Below the pieces are notes generated by a model. It saw only the letters and a list, made by a program, of their open reading frames with translations, made no database searches and had not been told where the DNA came from. This document shows, piece by piece, positions 1 through 13,000 of a DNA stretch of 64,000 bases. Origin of the DNA: Oreohelix idahoensis (lineage: Eukaryota; Mollusca; Gastropoda; Stylommatophora; Oreohelicidae); NCBI GenBank assembly GCA_024509875.1, contig JAMPIV010012208.1, forward strand, positions 1 through 64,000. The letters run 5' to 3'. Position 1 is the first letter of the stretch; every line of letters starts with the position of its first letter. Both the position numbers and the translations under genes were made by a program.

Positions 1-83
1 TCAAAAGCTGAATGATTGTGTGCATAGAAATAAACTATATGCAATGTATACTACTAGAGTCTAAATAATATATGATCAGTATA

Positions 84-124
84 GTATATATATATATATA
101 TATATATCTAAAATATATATATAT

Positions 125-156
<32 letters not shown>

Positions 157-160
157 TATT
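84..160. repeat. TA-rich microsatellite
   Basis: Nearly pure alternating TA with a few interruptions. The flanks up to about position 500 show no coding signal that I recognise. Confidence 0.9.
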
Positions 161-502
161 ATAAATAATACAGTTATAACTTATCGCAATAGTTGTATAA
201 CCACCTCACGCACATTGACCACCATCCCGAAGTTGATGCGCACATTTTCATTAGACCGAGACACCACACTATGTCTACAATGGAAGACGACCTCTATATG
301 TGACCACCTGCAGTAAGTTGTATCTGACCACTATTGAACTATAGACTTTATCCCAATTTATTTAATATATTTGACTGGCACTACATATATAAACAACATT
401 GACCTAGTGTCTTTAGAAAAAAAGTCCGAAGGTGTCTTTAGATATTCATTGTCGCCAGACAAGGCTTTTCTAGACCCTGGCTGATCTTTTATCGAATGAA
501 AA

Positions 503-588
503 GTGTGGGGGGGGGGGGGGGGGTTGGGGGTGGTGGGTGGGGGGGGGGGTGGGGGTGGGTGGGGTAGGGGGGGGGGTGGTAGGGGGTG
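503..588. repeat. G-rich low-complexity tract
   Basis: Runs of 5 to 17 G separated by single T, TT, A or TGGT on the + strand. A proline-rich reading frame on the other strand is only a by-product of the C runs. The tract could fold as a G-quadruplex, and it sits at the left edge of the noisy satellite locus. Confidence 0.85.
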
Positions 589-599
589 TTGACATATTA

Positions 600-3500
600 T
601 CACAGTAGCGATAGTACATTAGTACACAACACACATGAAAAAGGATCCCACAGGTGGTTACTTGTTACTCACAACACACATCATAAGGATTTCTACATAT
701 TATAGTTATCTATATTCTGAGAGGCTACACTGTGTGAGCAATATGCTGGTTAAGAGAACCTGTCGCAGATGATACTACACTGATCTAAAGGAGGAACAAC
801 GTCTGCTCCTAACGTCGCACGACTAGATGAAGTCAATGTAGCCTGGACTTCTTATAAGACATGAGTGTCAAAAGCGGTTCAACAATGTGGAGATGGAAAG
901 GAAGCCGATGCAGTTCTAACGCCTCTTCTAGAATCCTCCGGGCCGCATGAATTCAAGAAGTAAGCTGGGCTATATATATGTCCGTGCTAATAGCGGGAAT
1001 TCACGGAGTGCAGCAGCATAGATTTACACAAGCATGCATGGAAACTGTGGTTGGCCTCAGAGAAATACGAGAGATAACTGCGACACTAAATTAACAGAAA
1101 ACGCGATGCTCGTCTAGCAGAAGTATGTTGTTAGTCAGAATGTCCACAATGGGAAAGATAATCCAGCTAAACTCAGGATCTGTAGGATAAGAGAGTGTCA
1201 TGGTCAAACATAGTGCTTACCGAATTACAACTCACGAACTGGTCACGGCTGATCAAAGAGACGACGACAATCTTAATTAATGTAACGTCATCTCTCTGTC
1301 CAGTAGTATAAGTTCAGTTGAACAACTACACTGTTAATAAAACGCTGTGCCAAGCGACATTTTTGTTGGCAGAATTATTGATAGATTCGAGAAAACGCTG
1401 TTCAGTCTGTTACAGTCTAAGAGTGATAGTTCTGTAGTAATTTATCCATTGAAGAGTCGATGAACTAATATTACCTGATTCCCTAAAACTGATTAGGCGG
1501 AAATAGGATCCTGAGTAGCATTCTAAATATATAGAAAGTCACCTGGTAGGTAGTCATTAACCTACGATCTAAGAGAGTCGTTCGGTAATATCATTCTTGT
1601 GTAAGCATCATTTTGGAATGATAACAATCTGAAAGTACAGCTAGAAAAGTGGGTTGACTCTCTGTGCAGAATACAGAACATGGTCACTCAAAAGACAAAT
1701 TAGTGCTGGGTTCACTGTGGACGAAGACAAATCAAAAACTTTCCTGTCTTAGTCATATCGAAAAGCTTCTCTAAGTGGGTCAATCCGAATAATACACATG
1801 GTCATGCTAAGATAACAGGGTAATCATGCTCATGCTGCCAAATATGCTAAGTAGGACCTGTATTTACTAGTGTTCTAATGTCCGTGCGACGTCCATGTTG
1901 TGCACGAACAAGCGCTTCGTCTTAGTAAGAAAAAAATAAGATTACAGCAACGATGCATTACAGAATGACATTGGTTGCGCGGAAGAGGGCAAGGATGAGA
2001 ATGAGAAGAGAATACAAAAACGTCATAATAAGATAGACGTGTTTCCTTATGCTAGCTCTTAGATAATCTACAATCGTTTTACTAAATACGTATCCATCGA
2101 GCTTGGGTTCCATCTTCTGATAGTACCAAGAACTAGTGATTACAGCAGATGTCTACGGTAGGTCTCAGTATGTGTTAAGCTATTTTTATGATGCGGCCAA
2201 GAGCGGGTTTCTCTATATGGAACTGCAGAAACCTACTGCGCTCATCTATCATACAACGATAAATCAAGTGTGTCTAGCTTTATATAGCGAGGCGATATAT
2301 CTTCCCGTATTTGTGACAAGCAAAACTGGTGACGTCTAACCAAACAAATCATCATCATAATGTCAGCAATGTTTCAAAAGTAGTTGAACACAAATAGTCG
2401 TTGGCGTTAGGAACGCTTCCTTAGGTGACAAGATCGTAAAAAATACAGAGCGTGATGCAATAGTTTCTACTAAGCAAAGAACAGTTATGAGAACAAACTG
2501 TAGAAGCAGCGAAAACCACGCGTAATACTTGCAAGGGGGTCCACATAAATATTGTGATAATCAACATCAAACGAACGCACGGAGTCGTCGCTGTAGTCAT
2601 AGACAAAACTAACAGTGGTCATAATATAGTTACATGGTTCCTTTTTAAAGCTCAAAAAGTAAGCAAGACAAGTCCATGTCACATAGAAGTACATGAGAGG
2701 TAAATATCAACTTGTGATTAAGCGAGAAAGAAGCTAGTTTTTTTTCACAGTGGTAATATATATATCGTGATGCAAACTATAACCGCAGACGGCTATGCAG
2801 CGCTCGTCGGGGTGCAGAACGCGGCGCTGGTTGCTAATTTTGCAACACTTCAAGAGCGTTGCTCATAGTGCGGAGTCCTCCATAAGTGACGCGATATATG
2901 CTCGAACGTCTAGTGCGGAGGAAGCATGTTCTCTGTCACAAGAAAAGCCGCGTACGTGTCCTGACAGGAAGGCCGGGTCGTCCATGATGAAGGCTAGAAC
3001 AAAATGTCACTAGGAGCATGCTAAAACTTTCCCAAGAAAGCGTTGGTTCCATATTATGGTCTGCTAGATAACGACGCTAGCGTCCTAAACCAGGAGAAGA
3101 AACTAAAGTCCTTGGTGATTGGTAAATCGGTTCACATAAGCTGCAGAACGCAGCATACCATCGGTCAAGAAACCTGAACGCAACGCCGAGGTCTACCATC
3201 CGTCGCAGTTACTATAAACGAGATCATGATCTAACAAATCCGCATGGATAGACTGGCGGGTTCCCTATGTAGCAGTACGAAGGAGTCCAGCAGGTCTAAG
3301 GGCAGAAGTCGAGTCTCGCTAGACAGCAAGTAGGAGGAACGAAGAATGACAAGATCACTACGATCTAGTTCTACTAGCACAGTAGAGCATATCTGTCCTG
3401 TGCCATCAAAACCCACAAGTTGGAGTATCATACTTCTCACAAGCGGTGTCTCACCTGTAAGATAATTCTGCAACCCGTCCTAAAACTCGACGTACTCTCA

Positions 3501-3999
3501 ACCATAGAGAGCCACAGAAACCTCTTGAGCTCACTAGAAGAGCGGGTTCACTCAAGAATTACAGCATCATTAAACCAGCGCACTCAAGCTCTCTAGTGCC
3601 ACAGCTGGGTCTGCACCTGTGGATAAGAAACATTCACTGAGTACAACACAGACACTGTGGTTCCTGTCTACTGGGAGGAAGCGAACTGATCATCGAACCA
3701 GCTCACTCTGAACTATACGCAAGATCGCGTCCTGGAGATGCAGCAACAACCTTTGCTTTGTCAGATTCCCCTTCCTGGATCAGTTCTAAGCTTGGTTAAT
3801 ATAAGTTTTTTGCTCTGTTTCCGAGAATCGATATTCATGAAGGGGGTGTTTTTCAAGCATAATGTGGCCTGTAAGCACAACTTCAGACTGCTGCATGACG
3901 TTTTAAGCCCCACTGGACATCACAGTCCGTCGCTTACATGCCAGAATTCGCAGGATGTAGCATGTTAATCGCGGGTATCCTGGTTGAGCTGACAATGGA
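600..3999. other. Noisy, satellite-like sequence without genes
   Basis: No credible gene; the reading frames are all under 85 codons and unlike any family I know. Scattered words of the 31-bp satellite appear with many small insertions and substitutions, for example around 2205-2235 (agcgggttt followed by gcagaaacc), 3540-3550 and 3970-3985. The change to perfect repeats at 4000 is abrupt. I read this as low-quality consensus over the same satellite, or less likely as old decayed repeat. Confidence 0.55.
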
Positions 4000-6900
4000 C
4001 TGGTCTAAAGCGGGTTCCTGTGCAGAAAACCTGGTCTAAAGCGGGTTCCTGTGCAGAAAACCTGGTCTAAAGCGGGTTCCTGTGCAGAAAACCTGGTCTA
4101 AAGCGGGTTCCTGTGCAGGAAACCTGGTCTAAAGCGGGTTCCTGTGCAGAAAACCTGGTCTAAAGCGGGTTCCTGTGCAGAAAACCTGGTCTAAAGCGGG
4201 TTCCTGTGCAGAAAACCTGGTCTAAAGCGGGTTTCTGTGCAGAAAACCTGGTCTAAAGCGGGTTCCTGTGCAGAAAACCTGGTCTAAAGCGGGTTCCTCT
4301 GCAGAAAACCTGGTCTAAAGCGGGTTCCTGTGCAGAAAACCTGGTCTAAAGCGGGTTCCTGTGCAGAAAACCTGGTCTAAAGCGGGTTCCTGTGCAGATA
4401 AACCTGGTCTAAAGCGGGTTCCTGTGCAGAAAACCTGGTCTAAAGCGGGTTCCTGTGCAGAAAACCTGGTCTAAAGCGGGTTCCTGTGCAGAAAACCTGG
4501 TCTAAAGCGGGTTCCCGTACAGAAAACCTGGTCTAAAGCGGGTTCCTGTACAGAAAACTTGGTCTAAAGCGGGTTCCTGTACAGAAAACCTGGTCTAAAG
4601 CGGGTTCCTGTACAGAAAACCTGGTCTAAAGCGGGTTCCTGTACAGAAAACCTGGTCTAAAGCGGGTTCCTGTGCAGAAAATCTGGTCTAAAGCGGGTTC
4701 CTGTGCAGAAAACCTGGTCTAAAGCGGGTTCCTGTGCAGAAAACCTGGTCTAAAGCGGGTTCCTGTGCAGAAAACCTGGTCTAAAGCGGGTTCCTGTGCA
4801 GAAAACCTGGTCTAAAGCGGGTTCCTGTGCAGAAAACCTGGTTTAAAGCGGGTTCCTGTGCAGAAAACCTGGTCTAAAGCGGGTTCCTGTGCAGAAAACC
4901 TGGTCTAAATCGGGTTCCTGTGCAGAAAACCTGGTCTAAATCGGGTTCCTGTGCAGAAAACCTGGTCTAAAGCGGGTTCCTGTGCAGAAAACCTGGTCTA
5001 AAGCGGGTTCCTGTGCAGAAAACCTGGTCTAAAGCGGGTTCCTGTGCAGAAAACCTGGTCTAAAGCGGGTTCCTGTGCAGAAAACCTGGTCTAAAGCGGG
5101 TTCCTGTGCAGAAAACCTGGTCTAAAGCGGGTTCCTGTGCAGAAAACCTGGTCAAAAGCGGGTTCCTGTGCAGAAAACCTGGTCTAAAGCGGGTTCCTGT
5201 GCAGAAAACCTGGTCTAAAGCGGGTTCCTGTGCAGAAAACCTGGTCTAAAGCGGGTTCCTGTGCAGAAAACCTGGTCTAAAGCGGGTTCCTGTGCAGAAA
5301 ACCTGGTCTAAAGCGGGTTCCTGTGCAGAAAACCTGGTCTAAAGCGGGTTCCTGTACAGAAAACCTGGTCTAAAGCGGGTTCCTGTGCAGAAAACCTGGT
5401 CTAAAGCGGGTTCCTGTGCAGAAAACCTGGTCTAAAGCGGGTTCCTGTGCAGAAAACCTGGTCTAAAGCGGGTTCCTGTGCAGAAAACTTGGTCTAAAGC
5501 GGGTTCCTATGCAGAAAACCTGGTCTAAAGCGGGTTCCTGTGCAGAAAACCTGGTCTAAAGCGGGTTCCTGTGCAGAAAACCTGGTCTAAAGCGGGTTCC
5601 TGTGCAGAAAACCTGGTCTAAAGCGGGTTCCTGTGCAGAAAACCTGGTCTAAAGCGGGTTCATGTACAGAAAACCTGGTCTAAAGCGGGTTCCTGTACAG
5701 AAAACCTGGTCTAAAGCGGGTTCCTGTACAGAAAACCTGGTCTGAAGCGGGTTCCTGTACAGAAAACCTGGTCTAAAGCGGGTTCCTGTGCAGAAAACCT
5801 GGTCTAAAGCGGGTTCCTGTGCAGAAAACCTGGTCTAAAGCGGGTTCCTGTGCAGAAAACCTGGTCTAAAGCGGGTTCCCGTACAGAAAACCTGGTCTAA
5901 AGCGGGTTCCTGTACAGAAAACCTGGTCTAAAGCGGGTTCCTGTACAGAAAACCTGGTCTAAAGCGGGTTCCTGTACAGAAAACCTGGTCTAAAGTTGGT
6001 TCCTGTACAGAAAACCTGGTCTAAAGCGGGTTCCTGTGCAGAAAACCTGGTCTAAAGCGGGTTCCTGTGCAGAAAACCTGGTCTAAAGCGGGTTCCTGTG
6101 CAGAAAACCTGGTCTAAAGCGGGTTCCTGTGCAGAAAACCTGGTCTAAAGCGGGTTCCTGTGCAGAAAACCTGGTCTAAAGCGGGTTCCTGTGCAGAAAA
6201 CCTGGTCTAAAGCGGGTTCCTGTGCAGAAAACCTGGTCTAAAGCGGGTTCCTGTGCAGAAAACCTGGCCTAAAGCGGGTTCCTGTGCAGAAAACCTGGTC
6301 TAAAGCGGGTTCCTGTGCAGAAAACCTGGTCTAAAGCGGGTTCCTGTGCAGAAAACCTGGTCTAAAGCGGGTTCCTGTGCAGAAAACCTGGTCTAAAGCG
6401 GGTTCCTGTGCAGAAAACCTGGTCTAAAGCGGGTTCCTGTGCAGAAAACCTGGTCTAAAGCGGGTTCCTGTGCAGAAAACCTGGTCTAAAGCGGGTTCCT
6501 GTGCAGAAAACCTGGTCTAAAGCGGGTTCCTCTGCAGAAAACCTGGTCTAAAGCGGGTTCCTGTGCAGAAAACCTGGTCTAAAGCGGGTTCCTGTGCAGA
6601 AAACCTGGTCTAAAGCGGGTTCCTGTGCAGAAAACCTGGTCTAAAGCGGGTTCCTGTGCAGAAAACCTGGTCTAAAGCGGGTTCCTGTGCAGAAAACCTG
6701 GTCTAAAGCGGGTTCCTGTGCAGAGAACCTGGTCTAAAGCGGGTTCCTGTGCAGAAAACCTGGTCTAAAGCGGGTTCCTGTGCAGAAAACCTGGTCTAAA
6801 GCGGGTTCCTGTGCAGAAAACCTGGTCTAAAGCGGGTTCCTGTGCAGAAAACCTGGTCTAAAGCGGGTTCCTGTGCAGAAAACCTGGTCTAAAGCGGGAT

Positions 6901-9900
6901 CCTGTGCAGAAAACCTGGTTCCTGTGCAGAAAACCTGGTCTAAAGCGGGTTCCTGTGCAGAAAACCTGGTCTAAAGCGGGTTCCTGTGCAAAAAAACCTG
7001 GTCTAAAGCGGGTTCCTGTGCAGAAAACCTGGTCTAAAGCGGGTTCCTGTGCAGAAAACCTGGTCTAAAGCGGGTTCCTGTGCAGAAAACCTGGTCTAAA
7101 GCGGGTTCCTGTGCAGAAAACCTGGTCTAAAGCGGGTTCCTGTGCAGAAAACCTGGTCTAAGCGGGTTCCTGTGCAGAAAACCTGGTCTAAAGCGGGTTC
7201 CTGTGCAGAAAACCTGGTCTAAAAGGGGTTCCTGTGCAGAAAACCTGGTCTAAAGCGGGTTCCTGTGCAGAAAACCTGGTCTAAAGCGGGTTCCTGTGCA
7301 GAAAACCTGGTCTAAAGCGGGTTCCTGTGCAGAAAACCTGGTCTAAGCGGGTTCCTGTGCAGAAAACCTGGTCTAAAGCGGGTTCCTGTGCAGAAAACCT
7401 GGTCTAAAGCGGGTTCCTGTGCAGAAAACCTGGTCTAAAGCGGGTTCCTGTGCAGAAAACCTGGTCTAAAGCGGGTTCCTGTGCAGAAAACCTGGTCTAA
7501 AGCGGGTTCCTGTGCAGAAAACCTGGTCTAAAGCGGGTTCCTGTGCAGAAAACCTGGTCTAAAGCGGGTTCCTGTGCAGAAAACCTGGTCTAAAGCGGGT
7601 TCCTGTGCAGCGGGTTCCTGTGCAGAAAACCTGGTCTAAAGCGGGTTCCTGTGCAGAAAACCTGGTCTAAAGCGGGTTCCTGTGCAGAAAACCTGGTCTA
7701 AAGCGGGTTCCTGTGCAGAAAACCTGGTCTAAAGCGGGTTCCTGTGCAGAAAATCTGGTCTAAAGCGGGTTCCTGTGCAGAAAACCTGGTCTAAAGCGGG
7801 TTCCTGTGCAGAAAACCTGGTCTAAAGCGGGTTCCTGTGCAGAAAACCTGGTCTAAAGCGGGTTCCTGTGCAGAAACCCTGGTCTAAAGCGGGTTCCTGT
7901 GCAGAAAACCTGGTCTAAAGCGGGTTCCTGTGCAGAAAACCTGGTCTAAAGCGGGTTCCTGTGCAGAAAACCTGGTCTAAAGCGGGTTCCTGTGCAGAAA
8001 ACCTGGTCTAAAGCGGGTTACTGTGCAGAAAACCTGGTCTAAAGCGGGTTCCTGTGCAGAAAACCTGGTCTAAAGCGGGTTCCTGTACAGAAAACCTGGT
8101 CTAAAGCGGGTCCTGTACAGAAAACCTGGTCTAAAGCGGGTTCCTGTACAGAAAACCTGGTCTAAAGCGGGTTCCTGTGCAGAAAACCTGGTCTAAAGCG
8201 GGTTCCTGTGCAGAAAACCTGGTCTAAAGCGGGTTCCTGTGCAGAAAACCTGGTCTAAAGAGGGTTCCTGTGCAGAAAACCTGGTCTAAAGCGGGTTCCT
8301 GTGCAGAAAACCTGGTCTAAAGCGGGTTCCTGTGCAGAAAACCTGGTCTAAAGCGGGTTCCTGTGCAGAAAACGTGGTCTAAAGCGGGTTCCTGTGCAGA
8401 AAACCTGGTCTAAAGCGGGTTCCTGTGCAGAAAACCTGGTCTAAAGCGGGTTCCTGTGCAGAAAACCTGGTCTAAAGCGGGTTCCTGTGCAGAAAACCTG
8501 GTCTAAAGCGGGTTCCTGTGCAGAAAACCTGGTCTAAAGCGGGTTCCTGTGCAGAAAACCTGGTCTAAAGCGGGTTCCTGTACAGCAAACCTGGTCTAAA
8601 GCGGGTTCCTGTACAGAAAACCTGGTCTAAAGCGGGTTCCTGTACAGAAAACCTGGTCTAAAGCGGGTTCCTGTGCAGAAAACCTGGTCTAAAGCGGGTT
8701 CCTGTGCAGAAAACCTGGTCTAAAGCGGGTTCCTGTGCAGAAAGCCTGGTCTAAAGCGGGTTCCTGTGCAGAAAACCTGGTCTAAAGCGGGTTCCTGTGC
8801 AGAAAACCTGGTCTAAAGCGGGTTCCTGTGCAGAAAACCTGGTCTAAAGCGGGTTCCTGTGCAGAAAACCTGGTCTAAAGCGGGTTCCTGTGCAGAAAAC
8901 CTGGTCTAAAGCGGGTTCCTGTGCAGAAAACTTGGTCTAAAGCGGGTTCCTGTGCAGAAAACCTGGTCTAAAGCGGGTTCCTGTGCAGAAAACCTGGTCT
9001 AAAGCGGGTTCCTGTGCAGAAAACCTGGTCTAAAGCGGGTTCCTGTGCAGAAAAAATAGTCTAAAGCGGGTTCCTGTGCAGAAAACCTGGTCTAAAGCGG
9101 GTTCCTGTGCAGAAAACCTGGTCTAAAGCGGGTTCCTGTGCAGAAAACCTGGTCTAAAGCGGGTTCCTGTGCAGAAAACCTGGTCTAAAGCGGGTTCCTG
9201 TGCAGAAACCTGGTCTAAAGCGGGTTCCTGTGCAGAAAACCTGGTCTAAAGCGGGTTCCTGTGCAGAAAACCTGGTCTAAAGCGGGTTCCTGTGCAGAAA
9301 ACCTGGTCTAAAGCGGGTTCCTGTGCAGTAAACCTGGTCTAAAGCGGGTTCCTGTGCAGAAAACCTGGTCTAAAGCGGGTTCCTGTGCAGAAAACCTGGT
9401 CTAAAGCGGGTTCCTGTGCAGAAAACCTGGTCTAAAGCGGGTTCCTGTGCAGAAAACCTGGTCTAAAGCGGGTTCCTGTGCAGAAAACCTGGTCTAAAGC
9501 GGGTTCCTGTGCAGAAAACCTGGTCTAAAGCGGGTTCCTGTGCAGAAAACCTGGTCTAAAGCGGGTTCCTGTGCAGAAAACCTGGTCTAAAGCGGGGTCC
9601 TGTGCAGAAAACCTGGTCTAAAGCGGGTTCCTGTGCAGAAAACCTGGTCTAAAGCGGGTTCCTGTGCAGAAAACCTGGTCTAAAGCGGGTTCCTGTGCAG
9701 AAAACCTGGTCTAAAGCGGGTTCCTGTGCAGAAAACCTGGTCTAAAGCGGGTTCCTGTGCAGAAAACCTGGTCTAAAGCGGGTTCCTGTGCAGAAAACCT
9801 GGTCTAAAGCGGGTTCCTGTGCAGAAAACCTGGTCTAAAGCGGGTTCCTGTGCAGAAAACCTGGTCTAAAGCGGGTTCCTGTGCAGAATGCCTGGTCTAA

Positions 9901-10083
9901 AGCGGGTTCCTGTGCAGAAAACCTGGTCTAAAGCGGGTTCCTGTGCAGAAAACCTGGTCTAAAGCGGGTTCCTGTGCAGAAAACCTGGTCTAAAGCGGGT
10001 TCCTGTGCAGAAAACCTGGTCTAAAGAGGGTTCCTGTGCAGAAAACCTGGTCTAAAGCGGGTTCCTGTGCAGAAAACCTGGTT
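4000..10083. repeat. 31-bp satellite array A1, about 196 copies
   Basis: Head-to-tail copies of a 31-bp unit containing the words GGTCTAAAGCGGG and TTCCTGTGCAGAAAACCT, nearly all identical. The common variant changes GTGCAG to GTACAG and occurs in runs (about 4511-4650, 5660-5770, 5875-6010, 8080-8160, 8580-8650). A few copies are short or fused, at 6898-6925, 7158, 7345 and 7610. There are no spacers and no open frame through the unit, since each copy contains a TAA. The array ends sharply near 10083. Confidence 0.97.
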
Positions 10084-13000
10084 CACTCTAGTCTACTATG
10101 CGAACATGCGCTGTCATATAATCAAGTTGGTACGAGAATCTTCTGTACATGAACTGAACTCTTAACCTTACTGTGTCTTCTATACAGAGTCGGAGTATCC
10201 TGTGACAGAATAACCTGTGTATGCTGTATCATAGATCTGAGGGTTCTCCTGATGCACTGAATTTAATTCAGGCATGAGCAGTCACTACTTAAATTATGCA
10301 GCGGTAGCAAACGTGTTAGACTAAAATAACGCTTGTCACTACGCATAGTACGTGCTTCGCTCAGGTGCATAGAAAAATTGTAAGTTCAACTGGCTGTACT
10401 TTATAGTATACATATATAAATTGTATCTATTATATAAGCTGTGATTCTTTTCGTGACTCTTATAATATCACAGTGACATAGGAGACTCGGTAGAAAGCTC
10501 GGGTTCCGTACTGTGTGCAGCATTATATGGAACCCTGGATACATTATCTAGTGAAGTACGATGCTTCAAACATTGTTCCTAGTGTCCAGTCGAATACTTA
10601 AAGACCTTGGTGTCATAAAAGCCCGGACGTATCCTAGACTGACTTAATTAAAGACGCTGGGTACATAAAGTAGACAGCGGGTTCCCTAGTCGCGCGAAAC
10701 CCGCGGTCTAGAGCCTAAGTTTAGCTGAGGGTTCCTTCGTGCAGAAGAAGCAAACGCTCCTTAGAGTAGCTAATTAGCCCTTACGTGGACAAGATAAAAT
10801 ATGTAATATCGAAAGACAGGCAGTTCCTGCCACGTGAGCTTTAGTGAAACACCAGTGATCGTGGTGCTACCAAAAAGCGAGAAAAGTTCCTACTCCGAAA
10901 TGCATAGAAAACCTGGGACAAAAGCGGGTTACGCCTCGCTGTGCAGACCAATGACACTTAGGTCCATCATTCTAAAAGACGAGTTCCTAGAGTCTAACCT
11001 GACACTAGTACCTTGCGACAGATAAACAGTTTCATCGGCCTAGACATCGTGAAGAAAACATGTCCTAAAAGCAAGGTGATTCTAGATGCGATGACGTCTA
11101 AACACTGACATGTCTACGAAAAAAAGCACCTGCGTTCCTGTGACTGAGGCAGAAACCTGAGTCTAAATCAGGTCCTACGTGCCCGACCAACTAGACTAAA
11201 CGTCCGGTCTTTCACGGTAACCTGCTATCGAACAACTGACTGAGCTCTAGCGAAGAATTCAACACCGTCAATGTCTTTGAGGATACTCTGTGCGCGGGGA
11301 TTTCTTGGTCACAAATGCTGCCTAGTCTGACCTTAGACAATGTCTGTATGTTAAAGCTAGTGTCTTCTACACTAAGATTGCAGATATCTTCACACCTGTC
11401 AAGTAGAGCTACGCAGAGAGAGCTATTGACGTATGACTGACGTAGCAGACCACCGATGATCACGGCTGACGTGACTAGAGTAGAATGAGACCAGAACTGA
11501 ATAGCTACGTTATACTCTGTATGATCTGTGCTATTTTAGCACACTACACATATTGCCGCCTGGCTCTAAAACTATTCATTGTATGCAGGTTCGCTGTGCG
11601 AGAAAACCCGGGCTGGTCTGTAGAAGCGTGTGTGATTGCTCTTGTTGCTCTACGACTGTCAAAGAACATACACTATATTCAACTTCCATGTGTCTTAAAG
11701 ACAGGGTATCCTGTGTATAGAAACTATCAGCTCCACAGTTTCAGGTTACAGAGCGCTGGATATATGCGGACTGATGTATACAACAGACTCACAATCATTC
11801 GTACTGCGACGTAAACAGCGTTTCCGTTGTACGAGCTACTCAACTCTACGTTCTACTCACTAACGAGGGACTGTGAGAGCGTGAAACTTCACTCGCAGGG
11901 TGATGCAGTACAATCACTGTGTCGTACTGATAACATTCAGGGTACAGCACTGTGGATCAGTCAATATGACTCTGGAAACTATGATTAGTATGCTTAGTTC
12001 TCTGATGCAGAATACGACTTTGTTGAGTCAAAGAGAGGACAAGGTTTCTCTATGATGATGACAGAAATAAAAGTTTACCCTTAAAGCTGTACATACAGAC
12101 GAGCGGATAGCGTCATCGTCGCAGTAACACCAAAATCATTGCGTCTATATAGACTGTTTACACTGTGTCAGATAAATCTTTCTCGCTCTACGTCTGAGAA
12201 TGAGTCTAAACTAAGACGTATCCGACATCTCTAGAATGTCACTATAGCACACGTCTGGAGTGCTAATCTAAGTATAATAGCATAGTCTTAATATATTGCT
12301 AGCAGTAAACAACCTGAGTCACTCTGACCAGCTGGAGGCTTCACTCTAAATCTGTTTAGTCTAGAGAAGACAAGGGCTCTAGAGATGAGATACTAAGATT
12401 CATTAGATTCGGCGTTCCTAGTGCAAGAACAAAGCCTACTGACTTCTAGATATGTCCTACCCCTACAAAGCGGTGTCTGCGGCAATCTATTCTAGAGTCC
12501 TATTCCATACACCTGGTCACTGTGACTATAGCACGGTTCCTGCAGTGGCAAAAAACTCTTAGTGCTCTAATCTATAAGGGTGCAGAGTAAGGGACCTATA
12601 TGCCTGCAAGATACATATCCTGGAATTCCCACTAACATCCAAAAATCCTACGACGGTTCATATATAGCATATATATATATATATATATCTTCCTTCTGTG
12701 TGCAATCAGTAACCTAGAATCTATTGCGACAGACTGAGCGAGATTTCGTGTGACTGATAGAAAAGAACAGAACTGGTCCGTATGACCTCATGCGGGTGAG
12801 CCATGTGCAGCAGATGTAGACCGATATTATGAATACTAAGCGAGGTCGGTTGTCTACCACTGTAAGACAGGAAATGCATACACATAGGGTACGAAGATGC
12901 TATCTTCAGATCACCCATGAGTACACGAAATTACCAAGTGTTCGAAGATTGACATGATAGGTGTTACTTACTGATAAGCAGAATCAGACCTCGGACTAAT

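Noticed and set aside
358..603. Proline-rich 81-codon frame on the reverse strand
   Set aside because: Encoded by the G-rich low-complexity tract; no other coding sign.
1806..1825. Resemblance to the I-SceI recognition site (gataacagggtaat)
   Set aside because: Only part of the 18-bp site matches and it lies in the noisy region; a chance match is likely.
4000..10083. CRISPR array
   Set aside because: Repeats are directly head to tail with no variable spacers, the setting is a eukaryotic genome, and no cas-like gene is near.
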